Position numbers and translations under genes: made by a program. Below are positions 29,206 to 38,333 of a stretch of DNA of 64,000 bases, one piece after another. Positions within the stretch are counted from its first letter, which is position 1; every line of letters starts with the position of its first letter. The notes under the pieces are model-generated. The model did no database searches and was not told the DNA's origin. It saw only the letters and a list, made by a program, of their open reading frames with translations. The stretch lies in assembly GCF_011074955.1 (NCBI RefSeq), contig NZ_WUQJ01000006.1, positions 62,001 to 126,000 of the forward strand. Direction: 5' to 3'. Source of the stretch: Marinobacter caseinilyticus (GTDB taxonomy: Bacteria; Pseudomonadota; Gammaproteobacteria; Pseudomonadales; Oleiphilaceae).

Positions 29206-29905
29206 GCTTGCTCCTGGTTCTGGCCACCGATGCGACGCCGCAACACTCCATAGCGGCGCCCACGGTTAACGACCAGGCCGCTGTTTTCCAAACCGATACT
29301 GTAACAGCCCAACCGAGCGGGACAATCGTTTCTGGATCAATTCATTGCGCGACTGAAAGCCGGCTGGCCCGCGCGGGATTCAATGCGGTGTCACAAACCG
29401 GTTGCTGGCAACGGTCCATGACGTCCTGGAGCAGCGCTTGAAACCAGCCAGCTCGTTAGCGCCCGGCCGTACCCGGCTGACGCCTGAACCCAACGCCGCA
29501 CACATCTGGAGTCACCCCCCCTTCATGGGGAAACAGGTTTAATAGTTCATCTTATCTAACTGTTATATATATTTTATTTACCATTAAGTAAATTCGACAT
29601 GGCCACACTAGCCGCATGAATGTCTGTCAGCGCTTCGCCAGCGCTCCATTCGAACTATATTAAAGCTATGCCTGACGCATGTTTGAGCTGTGTCGAGTTG
29701 ACGAACGGCCGGTGGCTGAAGGACAACCTTGTTGAGTTACTCTCCTGCGGTCCGGGTGTTTGCGGTTGGGCTTAAAGTAGGCCCCTGGAAAACGAAAACG
29801 AACGCTTTGAAAGCTCTGGCGCAAACTATGCGTTCAAACTTCTGTGGGCAGTGCCATATTATGGTTGGTAACGGAATACCCACTTCAATTATCAGGGTGA
29901 TGATC
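29206..29905. other. Long intergenic region between recC and ggt
   Basis: About 700 bases with no gene I can support. The recC-proximal part is GC-rich; around 29540-29600 there is a strongly AT-rich block including a small inverted repeat (ATTTAC 29576-29581 with GTAAAT 29588-29593). The ggt reading frame is open through 29729-29905, but that stretch has no signal peptide or family similarity. The AT-rich block is the likely place for the divergent recC and ggt promoters. Confidence 0.5.
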
Positions 29906-31678
29906 ATGAAACGACGCTGGTTAACGATCACTGTTTGTGTGACTGCGCTTAGCTGGCAGTGGGCAGGGGCGAAAGGTCTACCTCAGGCCCAAACCACCCA
30001 GCGTGAAATGGTCGTGACAGCAAATCCGCTGGCAACCGCAGCAGGCGCTAAAATTCTCAAAATGGGCGGGTCCGCGGCCGATGCCATGGTTGCGGTGCAA
30101 ACAGTGCTCGGTCTGGTCGAGCCTCAATCAACTGGCATTGGCGGCGGGGCGTTCATCGTCTACTTTGATTCCGAAACTGGAACAACCATGACTCTGGATG
30201 CCCGCGAGAAGGCCCCCGCGGCCGCGACCGAAGGCTTGTTTCTCGACCCTGACGGGAACCCATTAGGATTTGTGACTGCCTGGCAAAGCGGCCTGTCTGT
30301 CGGGGTGCCCGGTGTTCCCCGGATGATGGAGCACATGCATCGGAAATACGGCCGACTGCCCTGGCCGCTGCTGTTTGTGCCCGGCATTGTCCAATCCCTG
30401 AAGGGTTTTACCCTGACCCGGCGCACCAGTGACCAAGTCACTGGCTTGCTGGCGCTTAACCCGTCCTGTGAAGACCGACTGACGTTCCGTGACCCGGTCG
30501 CGTTCAACTATTTTGTCGACAGTGAGGGCACGACTTGCAGCGCCAAACCCGCGGGCACTAAAATCGTCAACCGAGACTACGCGCAGACCCTGAAGCTCCT
30601 CGCTATTCAAGGGACGGATGCTTTCTATACCGGGGCCATGGCGAATGACATTGCCAGCGCTGTCCAAAACGATCTCAATATCCCCGGCACCATGAGCCCA
30701 TCCGATCTGGCCCACTACGAGGTGATCGAGCGTGAGCCTGTGTGCTTTGTGTACCGCGAGAACAACGTATGCGGCATGGGGCCACCATCGTCAGGCGGGC
30801 TGGCTGTCGGCCAGATTCTGGGCCTGATGGCGCATTTTGATCTGTCGGATAAACAGCCACTGGATGAGGACGTCGTGCACTGGTTCAGTCAGGCCATGCG
30901 CCTTGCATTCGCCGACCGTAACAAATACGTCGCCGACAGCGATTTTGTCTCGGTACCGTCGGCAGGCATGCTCAACAAAGACTACCTGACTGAGCGCGCG
31001 GCCTTGATCGGGCCGAACGATTCCGGCTCCGTGGCGCCGGGCGTGCCCCCGGGTAAGTTCGACCCTTATGGCCCGGACTTTACTGCCAAGACCAGCGGTA
31101 CCAGTCATGTCGCCATCGTGGACCGCTACGGCAATGCGCTGTCGATGACCACCACAATTGAGAGCTCGTTCGGCAACGGTGTCATGGTGCCTGGTCGCGG
31201 TTTCCTGCTGAACAACGAACTGACCGACTTCTCTTTCATACCGACCACGCCCAGTGGTGACCCGGTTGCGAATCGGGTGCAGGCCAACAAACGACCGCGC
31301 AGCTCCATGTCGCCCGCCATTGTGTTTGATGACCGCGACCGGGTTGCACTGGTCACCGGTTCGCCGGGCGGGTCCCGAATCATCGGTTACACCGCACAAT
31401 CCATTATGAACGTGCTCGACTTTGGGCTTGATCCGCAGCAGGCGATCAATGTTCCCCATTACCAGAACCGCAACACCACAACGACAGATCTGGAGATTCC
31501 CATTCCAAACGTCACCCTGGACTACGACGTCGATGGTTTAACAACGGCCCTGGAAAACCGGGGCCACATTATCACTCTTATCGAACAGACCAGCGGGCTG
31601 TCGTTGATCCGGGTTACCGGTGGACAATTGATTGGAGGCGCCGACCAACGTCGCGACGGCACCATCGGCGGGCGCTGA
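29906..31678 (+). CDS. ggt: Gamma-glutamyltranspeptidase, periplasmic
   Basis: A 590-residue N-terminal nucleophile hydrolase that cleaves glutathione and other gamma-glutamyl compounds in the periplasm. The signal peptide is MKRRWLTITVCVTALSWQWA, and AGGGTGATGATC precedes the chosen ATG. Family blocks are NPLATAAGAKILKMGGSAADA, GIGGGAFIVYFD, DAREKAPAAA and GVPGVPRMMEHMH. Autoprocessing should occur before Thr399 in SGTSHVAIVD, followed by GFLLNNELTDFSF and the glycine pair SPGGSRI. The frame extends 59 codons upstream to 29729, without family support. It stands alone. Together with glutathione reductase in the window it belongs to thiol metabolism, but the loci are far apart. Confidence 0.93.
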   Translation: MKRRWLTITVCVTALSWQWAGAKGLPQAQTTQREMVVTANPLATAAGAKILKMGGSAADAMVAVQTVLGLVEPQSTGIGGGAFIVYFDSETGTTMTLDAREKAPAAATEGLFLDPDGNPLGFVTAWQSGLSVGVPGVPRMMEHMHRKYGRLPWPLLFVPGIVQSLKGFTLTRRTSDQVTGLLALNPSCEDRLTFRDPVAFNYFVDSEGTTCSAKPAGTKIVNRDYAQTLKLLAIQGTDAFYTGAMANDIASAVQNDLNIPGTMSPSDLAHYEVIEREPVCFVYRENNVCGMGPPSSGGLAVGQILGLMAHFDLSDKQPLDEDVVHWFSQAMRLAFADRNKYVADSDFVSVPSAGMLNKDYLTERAALIGPNDSGSVAPGVPPGKFDPYGPDFTAKTSGTSHVAIVDRYGNALSMTTTIESSFGNGVMVPGRGFLLNNELTDFSFIPTTPSGDPVANRVQANKRPRSSMSPAIVFDDRDRVALVTGSPGGSRIIGYTAQSIMNVLDFGLDPQQAINVPHYQNRNTTTTDLEIPIPNVTLDYDVDGLTTALENRGHIITLIEQTSGLSLIRVTGGQLIGGADQRRDGTIGGR

Positions 31679-32081
31679 GGAATTAACGCCCACTCTTCCT
31701 ATTACCGAACTCAAACGGTCGTCCAGACAGTGGTGCGGGCGTCGGGTTGGGCCTTATTCCTGATTTTGATTCCGCAGGACACTAGGGCGTGGGTCGGCGA
31801 TGCCTTGGCGCCTAAGACAGCGAGCCAGTCACTCCATGACCGTTTCGATCACGGGACTTATCTGAAGAAGTTCCGTGAATGACAGACTGCGCACCAGGAC
31901 ATTTGCGAACTTACCGGCCACCCCCATTAAAGCCGTCACAGGATGGTCGCCCAGCGCGCCGCTGTGGGCGGAAGCGTCTGGTGCTGCTGACGTCGATCTG
32001 ATCTAATTAATGCAGAACGTCAGCTTGCTGTCGGCGCTCCGGTTCATGGTTCATGGTTCATGACCACTGGAGGGTCTCATC
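31679..32081. other. Intergenic region upstream of a membrane protein gene
   Basis: About 400 bases without a supportable gene. The only structure I see is the triple 7-base repeat at its right end (32041-32061), next to the GGAGGG ribosome site of the following gene. Short frames here have no recognisable product. Confidence 0.5.
32041..32061 (+). repeat. Three tandem copies of GGTTCAT in a leader
   Basis: Three perfect, contiguous copies of the heptamer GGTTCAT lie 7 bases before the GGAGGG ribosome site of the next gene. The unit is not a multiple of three. Together with the following base, each copy creates an ATG. Confidence 0.85.
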
Positions 32082-32756
32082 ATGCACAGTCCACTGTATC
32101 TCTTCACTCACCCCTCTCACCTTACCTATCAAATTGGCGTTGGGGCACGGCTTCTGGGCCTTAGCCTGATGGCGGGCCTATTGGCTGGTATTGGAGACGG
32201 CACTTTCTGTTTCCTGTTGGATGACCAGTTAGGGTTAACCCTGGTCCACCCCAGGCTGGCTGACTTTGGCCCTGGCCTGGTCTTCGGTGTGGTGGCTTTC
32301 ATCACCTTTCGCGTCGCCGGCCTGCACCCAACCCGAAGCACACTCGTCGCGTTCACAGGCACCCTGGCTGGCATTACCCTTGGATGGATTGTTGCCTACG
32401 CGCTCGGCCTGACCGCCCTGCCCATGTCGGGAGTCTCAAAATTGTTTTTCCTGGCGTTTGCCGGGGCTTGTGGCGGCATGACGCTGGCATTGGTTCTCTA
32501 CCAGTTCTGGCAATGGCCCGCCGGTTTAACGGCAACCCTGCTGGTGCTCGCGGTATCCGGCGCTCTATTTGCCACGGTGCAACCCGCTCTGACGGCCATT
32601 ATCCGGGATGTGTTCGCAATAACAGAGAACTCACCTCTGCTGTGGCAACGAGTGGTTGGCAATGTGGCATTTTTCAGCCCCTGGCAAGGCATCATGCTGC
32701 TGGTTGTGCTGTCGTTGGCGCATCCGGGGCTTAATCGGCGTCTTGCTCCGGCGTAA
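32082..32756 (+). CDS. Unknown polytopic inner-membrane protein
   Basis: A 224-residue hydrophobic protein I do not recognise. It has about five or six membrane segments, for example LLGLSLMAGLLAGIGDGTF, FGPGLVFGVVAFITF, LVAFTGTLAGITLGWIVAY, LFFLAFAGACGGMTLALVLY, LTATLLVLAVSGALFATV and the last GIMLLVVLSLAH. Glycine-rich helices suggest tight packing. The GGAGGG ribosome site is strong, seven bases before the ATG. Its 3' end overlaps the convergent lipoprotein gene by 26 bases. No transporter signature or catalytic motif is evident. Confidence 0.7.
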   Translation: MHSPLYLFTHPSHLTYQIGVGARLLGLSLMAGLLAGIGDGTFCFLLDDQLGLTLVHPRLADFGPGLVFGVVAFITFRVAGLHPTRSTLVAFTGTLAGITLGWIVAYALGLTALPMSGVSKLFFLAFAGACGGMTLALVLYQFWQWPAGLTATLLVLAVSGALFATVQPALTAIIRDVFAITENSPLLWQRVVGNVAFFSPWQGIMLLVVLSLAHPGLNRRLAPA

Positions 32757-34203
32757 TAAAATAGCGGTTCAGTAAGTTTGGATCGTCAAAATGCCTTCTG
32801 CCCAGAAACGCGGTGGCGTGATGCCCCCACTCCCGCATTGCCCCGGCAGAAGGCACCCCCATTGGCCACAGAAGAAATCGTTCGGGCCGCTCAGTGCCCT
32901 CTACCAGGCCAGAGGGCGAAAACAATCGGTACCCTGCCGGCGATGGCGTTAGCAGCGATTCATACTCGCGCCATTCATATTCCTGCCCAGCAAACGCCGA
33001 ATGATCAGCGTCGTGTTCGTCGCCCTGACGCCAGGGCCGGATGCCTACCAAGTAATGCGTTCCGGCGGCGACACTGAGCTCGGGGCGCCTCATTTCATGC
33101 GGCAGCGACCTGCCAATCGCGGGTCGCTCTCCGCTGATCTCATCGAGCGGCCGGGGATTCAACTGGCCACGAACCGGAAACCAGAGGTGGAAACACCCAC
33201 AGGGGTGAATGCTGTCATACAGCATCGGTTTGCCGAGCTCATTCAGCGTTACACGCCATATAAGTCCGTCCAGCTCGCCCGCCAGGATATCCCGGGGCCC
33301 ACTGGCAGTGCGCCGCGGAAACCAGATCAGGTAAGTGAGCTGAGGCAAGGTAAGCGAGCCCCAACGGGTATAACTCAGTATCCGATAAACCACCGGCTGG
33401 GCTTCAAACACCAGACCGTCTTCCCCACGAGCGGGTACGCCGATTTTGTCGTCCTCACCGCGACGTTCCACCAACCAGACTGGCGCAAACGTGGCAAAAA
33501 GCCTCGCTCGTTCGTCGGAATTAAAACGGGGAATGGCCAGAGCACTGCGTTGGCGGGCGGCCTCCATAACAGCTGCGAGTTGACCGTCGCTGTATTGAGA
33601 TTCAAGGTTTGGCTGATAGACAACCTGGGGGAATTGCGGCTGATAATGATCTAACGCCGTCAGAAGTTCATCAAACAGGTTGTCGGTTCGGTACTTTACA
33701 TAAGGTATTAATAACGGATACAAACCAATGGCACGTTGCCACGTCACATAATCGTCAGGCACGTCAACCGACGAGGCCATTGCCAAAAACGCCGTCCGGT
33801 CGACCCTCAGTGTTGCGAGTCCAGCCTCGGCGCACGTGACCAGAGGTGCAAGGTCGGATTCCGGTTTCCCGAGATTGGCCGCTTCCAGATGCCATGCGTG
33901 CCGAGCATTCTCCCACGCCACCGCTAACCACTCACTTCGCTGAGCCAAATTCAGTCGATTGAGATCAAAACTGGCGAGGAACCGGTTTACCCTCAGGTAC
34001 GGAAAGCCTGGCACTGGTGTGGTTTTGGCCTCGAAGGCGCCGGAATCCATGACCTGATGCTGCCAGTCCTGAAGCGTCGACTGACACGCCTGAGCGCCAA
34101 CAGCGTCCGGCGCTGGCAACCCACGGTAGCCCTGCACAGCGCACCCACCCAGCAATACCAGCAGAACGAGGACCCACCGATTGCCACCAACCCAAAGTGC
34201 CAT
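32731..34203 (-). CDS. Unknown lipoprotein
   Basis: A 490-residue protein with a lipoprotein signal: hydrophobic VLVLLVLLGGC with the lipobox Cys at about residue 21. After it come FPYLRVNRFLASFDLNRL and a mostly soluble, tryptophan-rich body (LAPVWLVERRGEDDKIG, YLIWFPRRTASGPRDILAG, SIHPCGCFHLWFPV). Similar long lipoproteins occur as hypothetical proteins in related bacteria, but I cannot assign a function. CGC near residue 343 and other cysteines could form disulfides. It converges on and overlaps the membrane-protein gene, leaving no space for a conventional terminator between them. Confidence 0.75.
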   Translation of the reverse strand: MALWVGGNRWVLVLLVLLGGCAVQGYRGLPAPDAVGAQACQSTLQDWQHQVMDSGAFEAKTTPVPGFPYLRVNRFLASFDLNRLNLAQRSEWLAVAWENARHAWHLEAANLGKPESDLAPLVTCAEAGLATLRVDRTAFLAMASSVDVPDDYVTWQRAIGLYPLLIPYVKYRTDNLFDELLTALDHYQPQFPQVVYQPNLESQYSDGQLAAVMEAARQRSALAIPRFNSDERARLFATFAPVWLVERRGEDDKIGVPARGEDGLVFEAQPVVYRILSYTRWGSLTLPQLTYLIWFPRRTASGPRDILAGELDGLIWRVTLNELGKPMLYDSIHPCGCFHLWFPVRGQLNPRPLDEISGERPAIGRSLPHEMRRPELSVAAGTHYLVGIRPWRQGDEHDADHSAFAGQEYEWREYESLLTPSPAGYRLFSPSGLVEGTERPERFLLWPMGVPSAGAMREWGHHATAFLGRRHFDDPNLLNRYFITPEQDAD

Positions 34204-34502
34204 CGCATGCCTCCTAATTACTTACGCCCCGATTATTACTTTAAAACAGTGCCACCCTGGCGACCAGCACATCGAAGCACGCCAAATATCAGGCTAGAGC
34301 GACGTTAGCCGCACAATCGGAAGTACCATGCACAATCTGATCGCGGCTGAAAAAAGTGCCAGCAAGGGATTTTGAGGTGGAGAGGGACGCATTGCCTGGT
34401 AACGGCTGAAAAGATTTCATTTCTAGGTGTGTACGGCATTCGTTGGCAGCGAATTTTCGGTTGCGAAAATAAACTGACGTACTTTCAATCAAAGGGAAAT
34501 AA
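34204..34502. other. Intergenic region downstream of tRNA-Cys
   Basis: About 300 bases separating the lipoprotein gene's start from the tRNA-Cys 3' end. I see no tRNA-Leu and no clear rho-independent terminator. The 67-codon minus-strand frame here has no family features. Confidence 0.5.
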
Positions 34503-34576
34503 TGGAGGCGCGGGTCGGAATCGAACCGGCGTTAACGGAGTTGCAGTCCGCTGCATAACCACTCTGCCACCGCGCC
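34503..34576 (-). tRNA. tRNA-Cys (GCA)
   Basis: The 74-base sequence folds as a cloverleaf. The acceptor stem GGCGCGG pairs with CCGCGCC; the D-arm reads GCAGAGTGGTTATGC, the anticodon loop has GCA, and the T-arm GGTTCGAATCC is standard. The CCA end is encoded. It lies 110 bases downstream of tRNA-Gly, in the same orientation. Confidence 0.96.
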
Positions 34577-34579
34577 GGG

Positions 34580-34608
34580 AAAAGTCCGAAGGGAAATTGG
34601 GGACTTTT
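34580..34608. repeat. Inverted repeat between tRNA-Cys and tRNA-Gly
   Basis: AAAAGTCC (34580-34587) and GGACTTTT (34601-34608) form an 8-base stem with a 13-base loop just upstream of tRNA-Cys in the transcript. It could be a processing hairpin or a partial terminator between the tRNAs. Confidence 0.5.
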
Positions 34609-34686
34609 TACTGCGTCTCAGTCGATGTCAATCACCACTGAGGTCTTGCTACTTCCCAATCTCTTCCGTGCAACCGGTTGAGAAAT

Positions 34687-34761
34687 TGGAGCGGGAAACG
34701 AGATTCGAACTCGCGACCCCAACCTTGGCAAGGTTGTGCTCTACCACTGAGCTATTCCCGC
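34687..34761 (-). tRNA. tRNA-Gly (GCC)
   Basis: The 75-base cloverleaf begins GCGGGAATAGCTCAG, has anticodon GCC in CTTGCCAAG, and T-arm GAGTTCGAATCTC. The 3' CCA is encoded. It precedes tRNA-Cys and follows pgsA, the order of glyW-cysT in E. coli. Confidence 0.97.
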
Positions 34762-34804
34762 TTTACTCACATACTTCGTGGCTGTTGCCGTTGAAGTGGC
34801 GCAT

Positions 34805-34832
34805 ATACTAATGAATCGTGGCTGAGAGTCAA
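34805..34832 (-). promoter_or_regulatory. Promoter for the tRNA-Gly/tRNA-Cys transcript
   Basis: On the minus strand TTGACT (34827-34832) and TAGTAT (34805-34810) are 16 bases apart. They are followed by ATGCGCC, a GC-rich discriminator of the kind found at stable-RNA promoters under stringent control. It sits between pgsA and tRNA-Gly. Confidence 0.65.
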
Positions 34833-34869
34833 CCCTTTTTTTACTTTTCAACCACACGTAACTGTTTGA

Positions 34870-35457
34870 TTATTCTTTAATCAACTGCTTTCTGACTGGT
34901 TTTGTCGGCAGATCACTTGGGAACAGGTCTGGCCACGCCGCCTTGAGGTAAAGAAACATCGACCAGAGAGTGAGCACGGACGCAATGTAGAGCAAGACCA
35001 CGCCCACAAAAGCCCAAACCTCTCCTGGCGGGACTGACAGCAACATCACGATCGCAACCATCTGGGCGGTGGTTTTGATTTTGCCGATATACGAGACCGC
35101 CACACTGGCCCGACTGCCGATTTCCGCCATCCACTCACGCAGCGCCGAAATGACGATTTCACGACCGATAATGATTGTTGCCGGCAATGTCAGCAAGATG
35201 TTGTGATGCTCTTCGATGAGCACTGTAAGCGCCACAGCGACCATCAACTTGTCAGCAACCGGGTCCAGGAAGGCACCGAAAGGCGTGCTTTGATTAAGTC
35301 GCCTTGCGAGATACCCATCAAGCCAGTCTGTGGCAGCTGCAAAGCCAAAGATCCCAGCGCTGACCATGTAACTCCACCCGTAGGGTAGGTAAAAAATCAC
35401 CACGAATATCGGAATCATGACAATTCGTGACAGGGTCAGGATGTTCGGTAAATTCAT
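34870..35457 (-). CDS. pgsA: CDP-diacylglycerol--glycerol-3-phosphate phosphatidyltransferase
   Basis: A 195-residue membrane enzyme making phosphatidylglycerophosphate, the first committed step to phosphatidylglycerol and cardiolipin. The CDP-alcohol phosphatidyltransferase signature D-G-x2-A-R-x8-G-x3-D-x3-D is complete in [19 protein letters not shown] followed by LDPVADK. The start [16 protein letters not shown] matches other PgsA proteins, so I use the ATG at 35457. An ATG four codons earlier (35469) overlaps the uvrC stop and is also possible. It follows uvrC directly, probably in one operon with gacA. Confidence 0.94.
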   Translation of the reverse strand: MNLPNILTLSRIVMIPIFVVIFYLPYGWSYMVSAGIFGFAAATDWLDGYLARRLNQSTPFGAFLDPVADKLMVAVALTVLIEEHHNILLTLPATIIIGREIVISALREWMAEIGSRASVAVSYIGKIKTTAQMVAIVMLLSVPPGEVWAFVGVVLLYIASVLTLWSMFLYLKAAWPDLFPSDLPTKPVRKQLIKE

Positions 35458-35461
35458 GCTC

Positions 35462-37315
35462 TTATTCATTGTGCAATGCCGCGTAAATAGATTCTGCCAG
35501 CGCTTTGCTGATCCCTTTGACCTTGGTGATCTCGTCCACACCGGCCTTCCTGATTTCCTGTATACCACCAAAATACCGGATCAACTCCCGTCGGCGCTTA
35601 GCCCCAACTCCCTCTATGCCTTCAAGAGTGGATTGTCGACGCTTTTTATCTCGCCCCTTACGGTGCCCGGTGATGGCGAATCGATGGGACTCATCCCGGA
35701 TGTGCTGGATCAGGTGCAACCCGGGTGAATCCGCCGGTACCCGAAACATACGGCCGGTTAGTGCATCGATCAACTGCTCCATACCGGCTCGGCGAGTGAC
35801 GCCTTTGGCGACACCCACCAACGGAATGTCCACAATGTCCAAGCTTTCAAACACTTCTCGAGCGATGTTTAGCTGGCCTTTACCACCGTCAATAAACACC
35901 AGGTCAGGTCGCTTACCCTCCCCGGCCATCATCCGCTTGTACCTCCGCGTTAATACCTGTCGCATGGCGCCGTAGTCGTCGCCAGCGGTTTCGCCCTCGA
36001 TATTGTACAGACGATAATCGCTTTTTAATGGGCCATTTTCATCGAAAACCACACAGGACGCGACCGTATTCTCACCATGGCTGTGGCTGATATCGAAACA
36101 TTCCATCCGTTTTGGCGTTCCGGGCAACTCCAACAGGTCTTTTAACGCCAGCAAGCGGCGGTACACTGTTTCTTTACTGGCCAAGTGTGTCAACAGTGTC
36201 TGCTGGGCGTTTGTCATTGCGAGCTCTAGCCACCGCCGACGCTCACCCCTGACATTCTGACGCACCCGAACCTCACGCTTGGCGGCCTCTGTCAGCGCCG
36301 CCGACATCAAGTCCTGCTCATCCACTTCCACCGGGACCAGCACATCACGCGGAATGTCGCGCTGAGCCTGACCACCAAAGTAAAACTGGCCCAGGAAGGC
36401 ACTTAACAGCTCCCCTTCGGTTTGCTCAATCGTGTAGCGCGGAAAATAGTCTTTGGTCCCCAGCACCCGGCCGCCCCGGACGATAATGACCACAACACAC
36501 ACCACACCGGCATCCTGTGCCATCGCGATGACGTCGGCGTCACCGCCCTCGCCATCCACCGACTGCTGTTCCTGGACATGGCGAAGATAATTAATCTGGT
36601 CACGATATTGCCCTGCTTTCTCGAACTGCAAGTCCGTCGCCGCCGTCTCCATTGCCGTCATCAAGTCATTAATGATCGCGGGATTCCGGCCCTCCAGAAA
36701 CATGGAGGCGTGTCGAATATCTTGCTGGTAGTCCTCCGGCGAGATAAACCCGACACAAGGCGCCGTACAGCGATTGATCTGATACTGCAGGCAAGGTCTA
36801 TTCCTGTTCCTGAAATAGCTTTCATTACAGGACCTTATGCGGAATATCTTCTGTAATATATTAAGACTTTCCTTGACCGCTCCAGAGCTTGGAAAGGGCC
36901 CAAACCAGGTACCCTGACCTTTACGGGTTCGGCCCCGGCGAAAGGTCAATGAAGGATAGTCGTCATGGGAAGACAAATAGATGTAGGGGTAAGATTTATC
37001 ATCCCGCAGCAAAATGTTGTAAGGCGGCCGCAGAGATTTAATCAGGTTCTGTTCGAGCAGGAGGGCTTCCGTTTCACTGCCGGTAATAGTGACTTCGATG
37101 TGGTTAATTTTGGCAACCAACGCCTCGGTCTTCGGCGCAAGACCCGATTTTCGAAAGTAGCTGGCAACGCGCTTTTTAAGATTCCGGGCTTTACCCACAT
37201 ACAACACCGAGCCCTCGGTGTCGTACATACGATACACACCGGGTCGCTCGGTAAGCTGCTTCAGAAAGGTTTTGGTATCAAAGCCCTGTACTGGCTGGTC
37301 AGACCTTGTCGGCAT
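35462..37315 (-). CDS. uvrC: Excinuclease ABC subunit C
   Basis: A 617-residue nucleotide-excision repair nuclease making both incisions around UvrB-bound lesions. The N-terminal GIY-YIG domain shows GVYRMYD and [14 protein letters not shown]. The cysteine-containing [18 protein letters not shown] block follows, then the UvrB-interacting segment near residues 205-240, the RNase H-like domain with [14 protein letters not shown] and [10 protein letters not shown], and C-terminal helix-hairpin-helix motifs ([18 protein letters not shown]). I start at the ATG at 37315, which overlaps the gacA stop; a TTG four codons earlier is open. Confidence 0.96.
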   Translation of the reverse strand: MPTRSDQPVQGFDTKTFLKQLTERPGVYRMYDTEGSVLYVGKARNLKKRVASYFRKSGLAPKTEALVAKINHIEVTITGSETEALLLEQNLIKSLRPPYNILLRDDKSYPYIYLSSHDDYPSLTFRRGRTRKGQGTWFGPFPSSGAVKESLNILQKIFRIRSCNESYFRNRNRPCLQYQINRCTAPCVGFISPEDYQQDIRHASMFLEGRNPAIINDLMTAMETAATDLQFEKAGQYRDQINYLRHVQEQQSVDGEGGDADVIAMAQDAGVVCVVVIIVRGGRVLGTKDYFPRYTIEQTEGELLSAFLGQFYFGGQAQRDIPRDVLVPVEVDEQDLMSAALTEAAKREVRVRQNVRGERRRWLELAMTNAQQTLLTHLASKETVYRRLLALKDLLELPGTPKRMECFDISHSHGENTVASCVVFDENGPLKSDYRLYNIEGETAGDDYGAMRQVLTRRYKRMMAGEGKRPDLVFIDGGKGQLNIAREVFESLDIVDIPLVGVAKGVTRRAGMEQLIDALTGRMFRVPADSPGLHLIQHIRDESHRFAITGHRKGRDKKRRQSTLEGIEGVGAKRRRELIRYFGGIQEIRKAGVDEITKVKGISKALAESIYAALHNE

Positions 37316-37955
37316 CAAGCAACCCAAGTCGTACGGCCATCAGTGCGAGCTCAACGTCGCTGGAGATCTCCAGCTTCTCAAAAATACGGTAACGGTAACT
37401 GTTAACCGTTTTGGGGCTGAGACACAGCTTGTCTGAAATATCCTGAACTTTCTGACAATCAACCACCATCATGGCAATTTGCAGTTCTCGCTCTGACAAG
37501 CGGTCAAAAACAGATTCGCCGTCAGCATCGCCATTATCCCCCAACTGTTTGAGGGCCATTTTCTGGGCAATTTCAGGGCTGATATAGCGCTGTCCCGAAT
37601 GCGCCATACGGATCGCCCGGAGCATCTCGCGGATATCGGCACCCTTGGTAATGTAAGCGGAGGCACCGGCCTGCATGACTCGCGTCGGATAGGGGTCATC
37701 CGCACAGGCAGTGACAACGATGACGCGAATGCCGTCATCAATTCGCAGGATGCGCCGGGTTGCTTCCAGCCCGCCAATACCTGGCATCCTGATGTCCATC
37801 AGCACGATATCGGGCGTCTGTTCCCTGACCATATCAATCGCTTCTTCCCCAGACGCCGCCTGCCCGATCACTTCAATGTCGGGATTATCGGCCAGCATCC
37901 GGGTAATACCAGACCTCACCAACTCATGGTCATCGACAACCAGTACCCTTATCAA
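37299..37955 (-). CDS. gacA: Response regulator GacA/UvrY
   Basis: A 218-residue NarL/FixJ-type regulator. The receiver has the acidic pair in VVDDHE and phospho-acceptor Asp54 in VLMDIRMPG; the LuxR-type helix-turn-helix is LSERELQIAMMVVDC to LCLSPKTVNSYRYRIFEKL. The sequence and its position before uvrC identify it as GacA/UvrY. The family activates the small RNAs that titrate CsrA/RsmA and thereby governs motility, biofilm and secretion. Its start is TTG (37953-37955) with GAGGTG six bases upstream. The cognate kinase, a BarA/GacS-type protein with Hpt, is not recognised here; the hybrid kinase at 4970 lacks Hpt. Confidence 0.94.
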   Translation of the reverse strand: MIRVLVVDDHELVRSGITRMLADNPDIEVIGQAASGEEAIDMVREQTPDIVLMDIRMPGIGGLEATRRILRIDDGIRVIVVTACADDPYPTRVMQAGASAYITKGADIREMLRAIRMAHSGQRYISPEIAQKMALKQLGDNGDADGESVFDRLSERELQIAMMVVDCQKVQDISDKLCLSPKTVNSYRYRIFEKLEISSDVELALMAVRLGLLDADKV

Positions 37956-38075
37956 AATGCACCTCGCCCAAGGCTAATTTAGATTCTAAAAACATCTGAA
38001 TTGTACCGCTTCGACACCCTCAGCGGTACCAGATTCAAGCATTTCACCTAGCCAAAATCTTCCCGCCCTATCGGG

Positions 38076-38333
38076 TTAACCGCCAGTCGCAAGGCCGGCT
38101 GTGTTTTCGACGGGATCAAACCAGACCTTAAGCTCGCCACGCCTGATCGCCGCTGCCACCTTGCCTCTCTCTGCCAGAGGGGACTCACTTTCGTTCAAAC
38201 CGTGAAAGCGTGTGCAATACTCGTCAATAAGACCGTCAAGCTGATCCTGCGTCAGCAGTTCGACGTCCACCTCGAACGGTTCCTCTCTGGGGTCTTGCTG
38301 CCCCTGCTGGGAGGCTTCGTCTGTCGTCGTCAT
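38076..38333 (-). CDS. Small acidic protein, possibly YheU-like
   Basis: An 85-residue protein with the pattern LLTQDQLDGLIDEYCTRFHG, then ERGKVAAAIRRGELKVWFDP. This loosely matches the YheU (UPF0270) family: a leucine-rich helix with LIEEF, a central spacer, then Kv..v...L..Ge..v.fd. The hallmark GTDYG is replaced by HGLNE, so membership is uncertain. The N-terminus is Gln/Glu-rich. It stands alone upstream of gacA in the same orientation. Function unknown. Confidence 0.55.
   Translation of the reverse strand: MTTTDEASQQGQQDPREEPFEVDVELLTQDQLDGLIDEYCTRFHGLNESESPLAERGKVAAAIRRGELKVWFDPVENTAGLATGG

Noticed and set aside
29112..29441. 109-codon plus-strand frame over the recC start
   Set aside because: It lies mostly antisense to recC and its promoter region, and no features support it.
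29729..29905. 59-codon N-terminal extension of gamma-glutamyltranspeptidase
   Set aside because: The signal peptide and ribosome site are at 29906; the extension is not family-like and would hide the signal peptide.
34372..34641. 89-codon plus-strand frame containing GGAGRNRTGVNGVAV
   Set aside because: It is the antisense of tRNA-Cys; this peptide is a well-known false protein produced by tRNA sequence.
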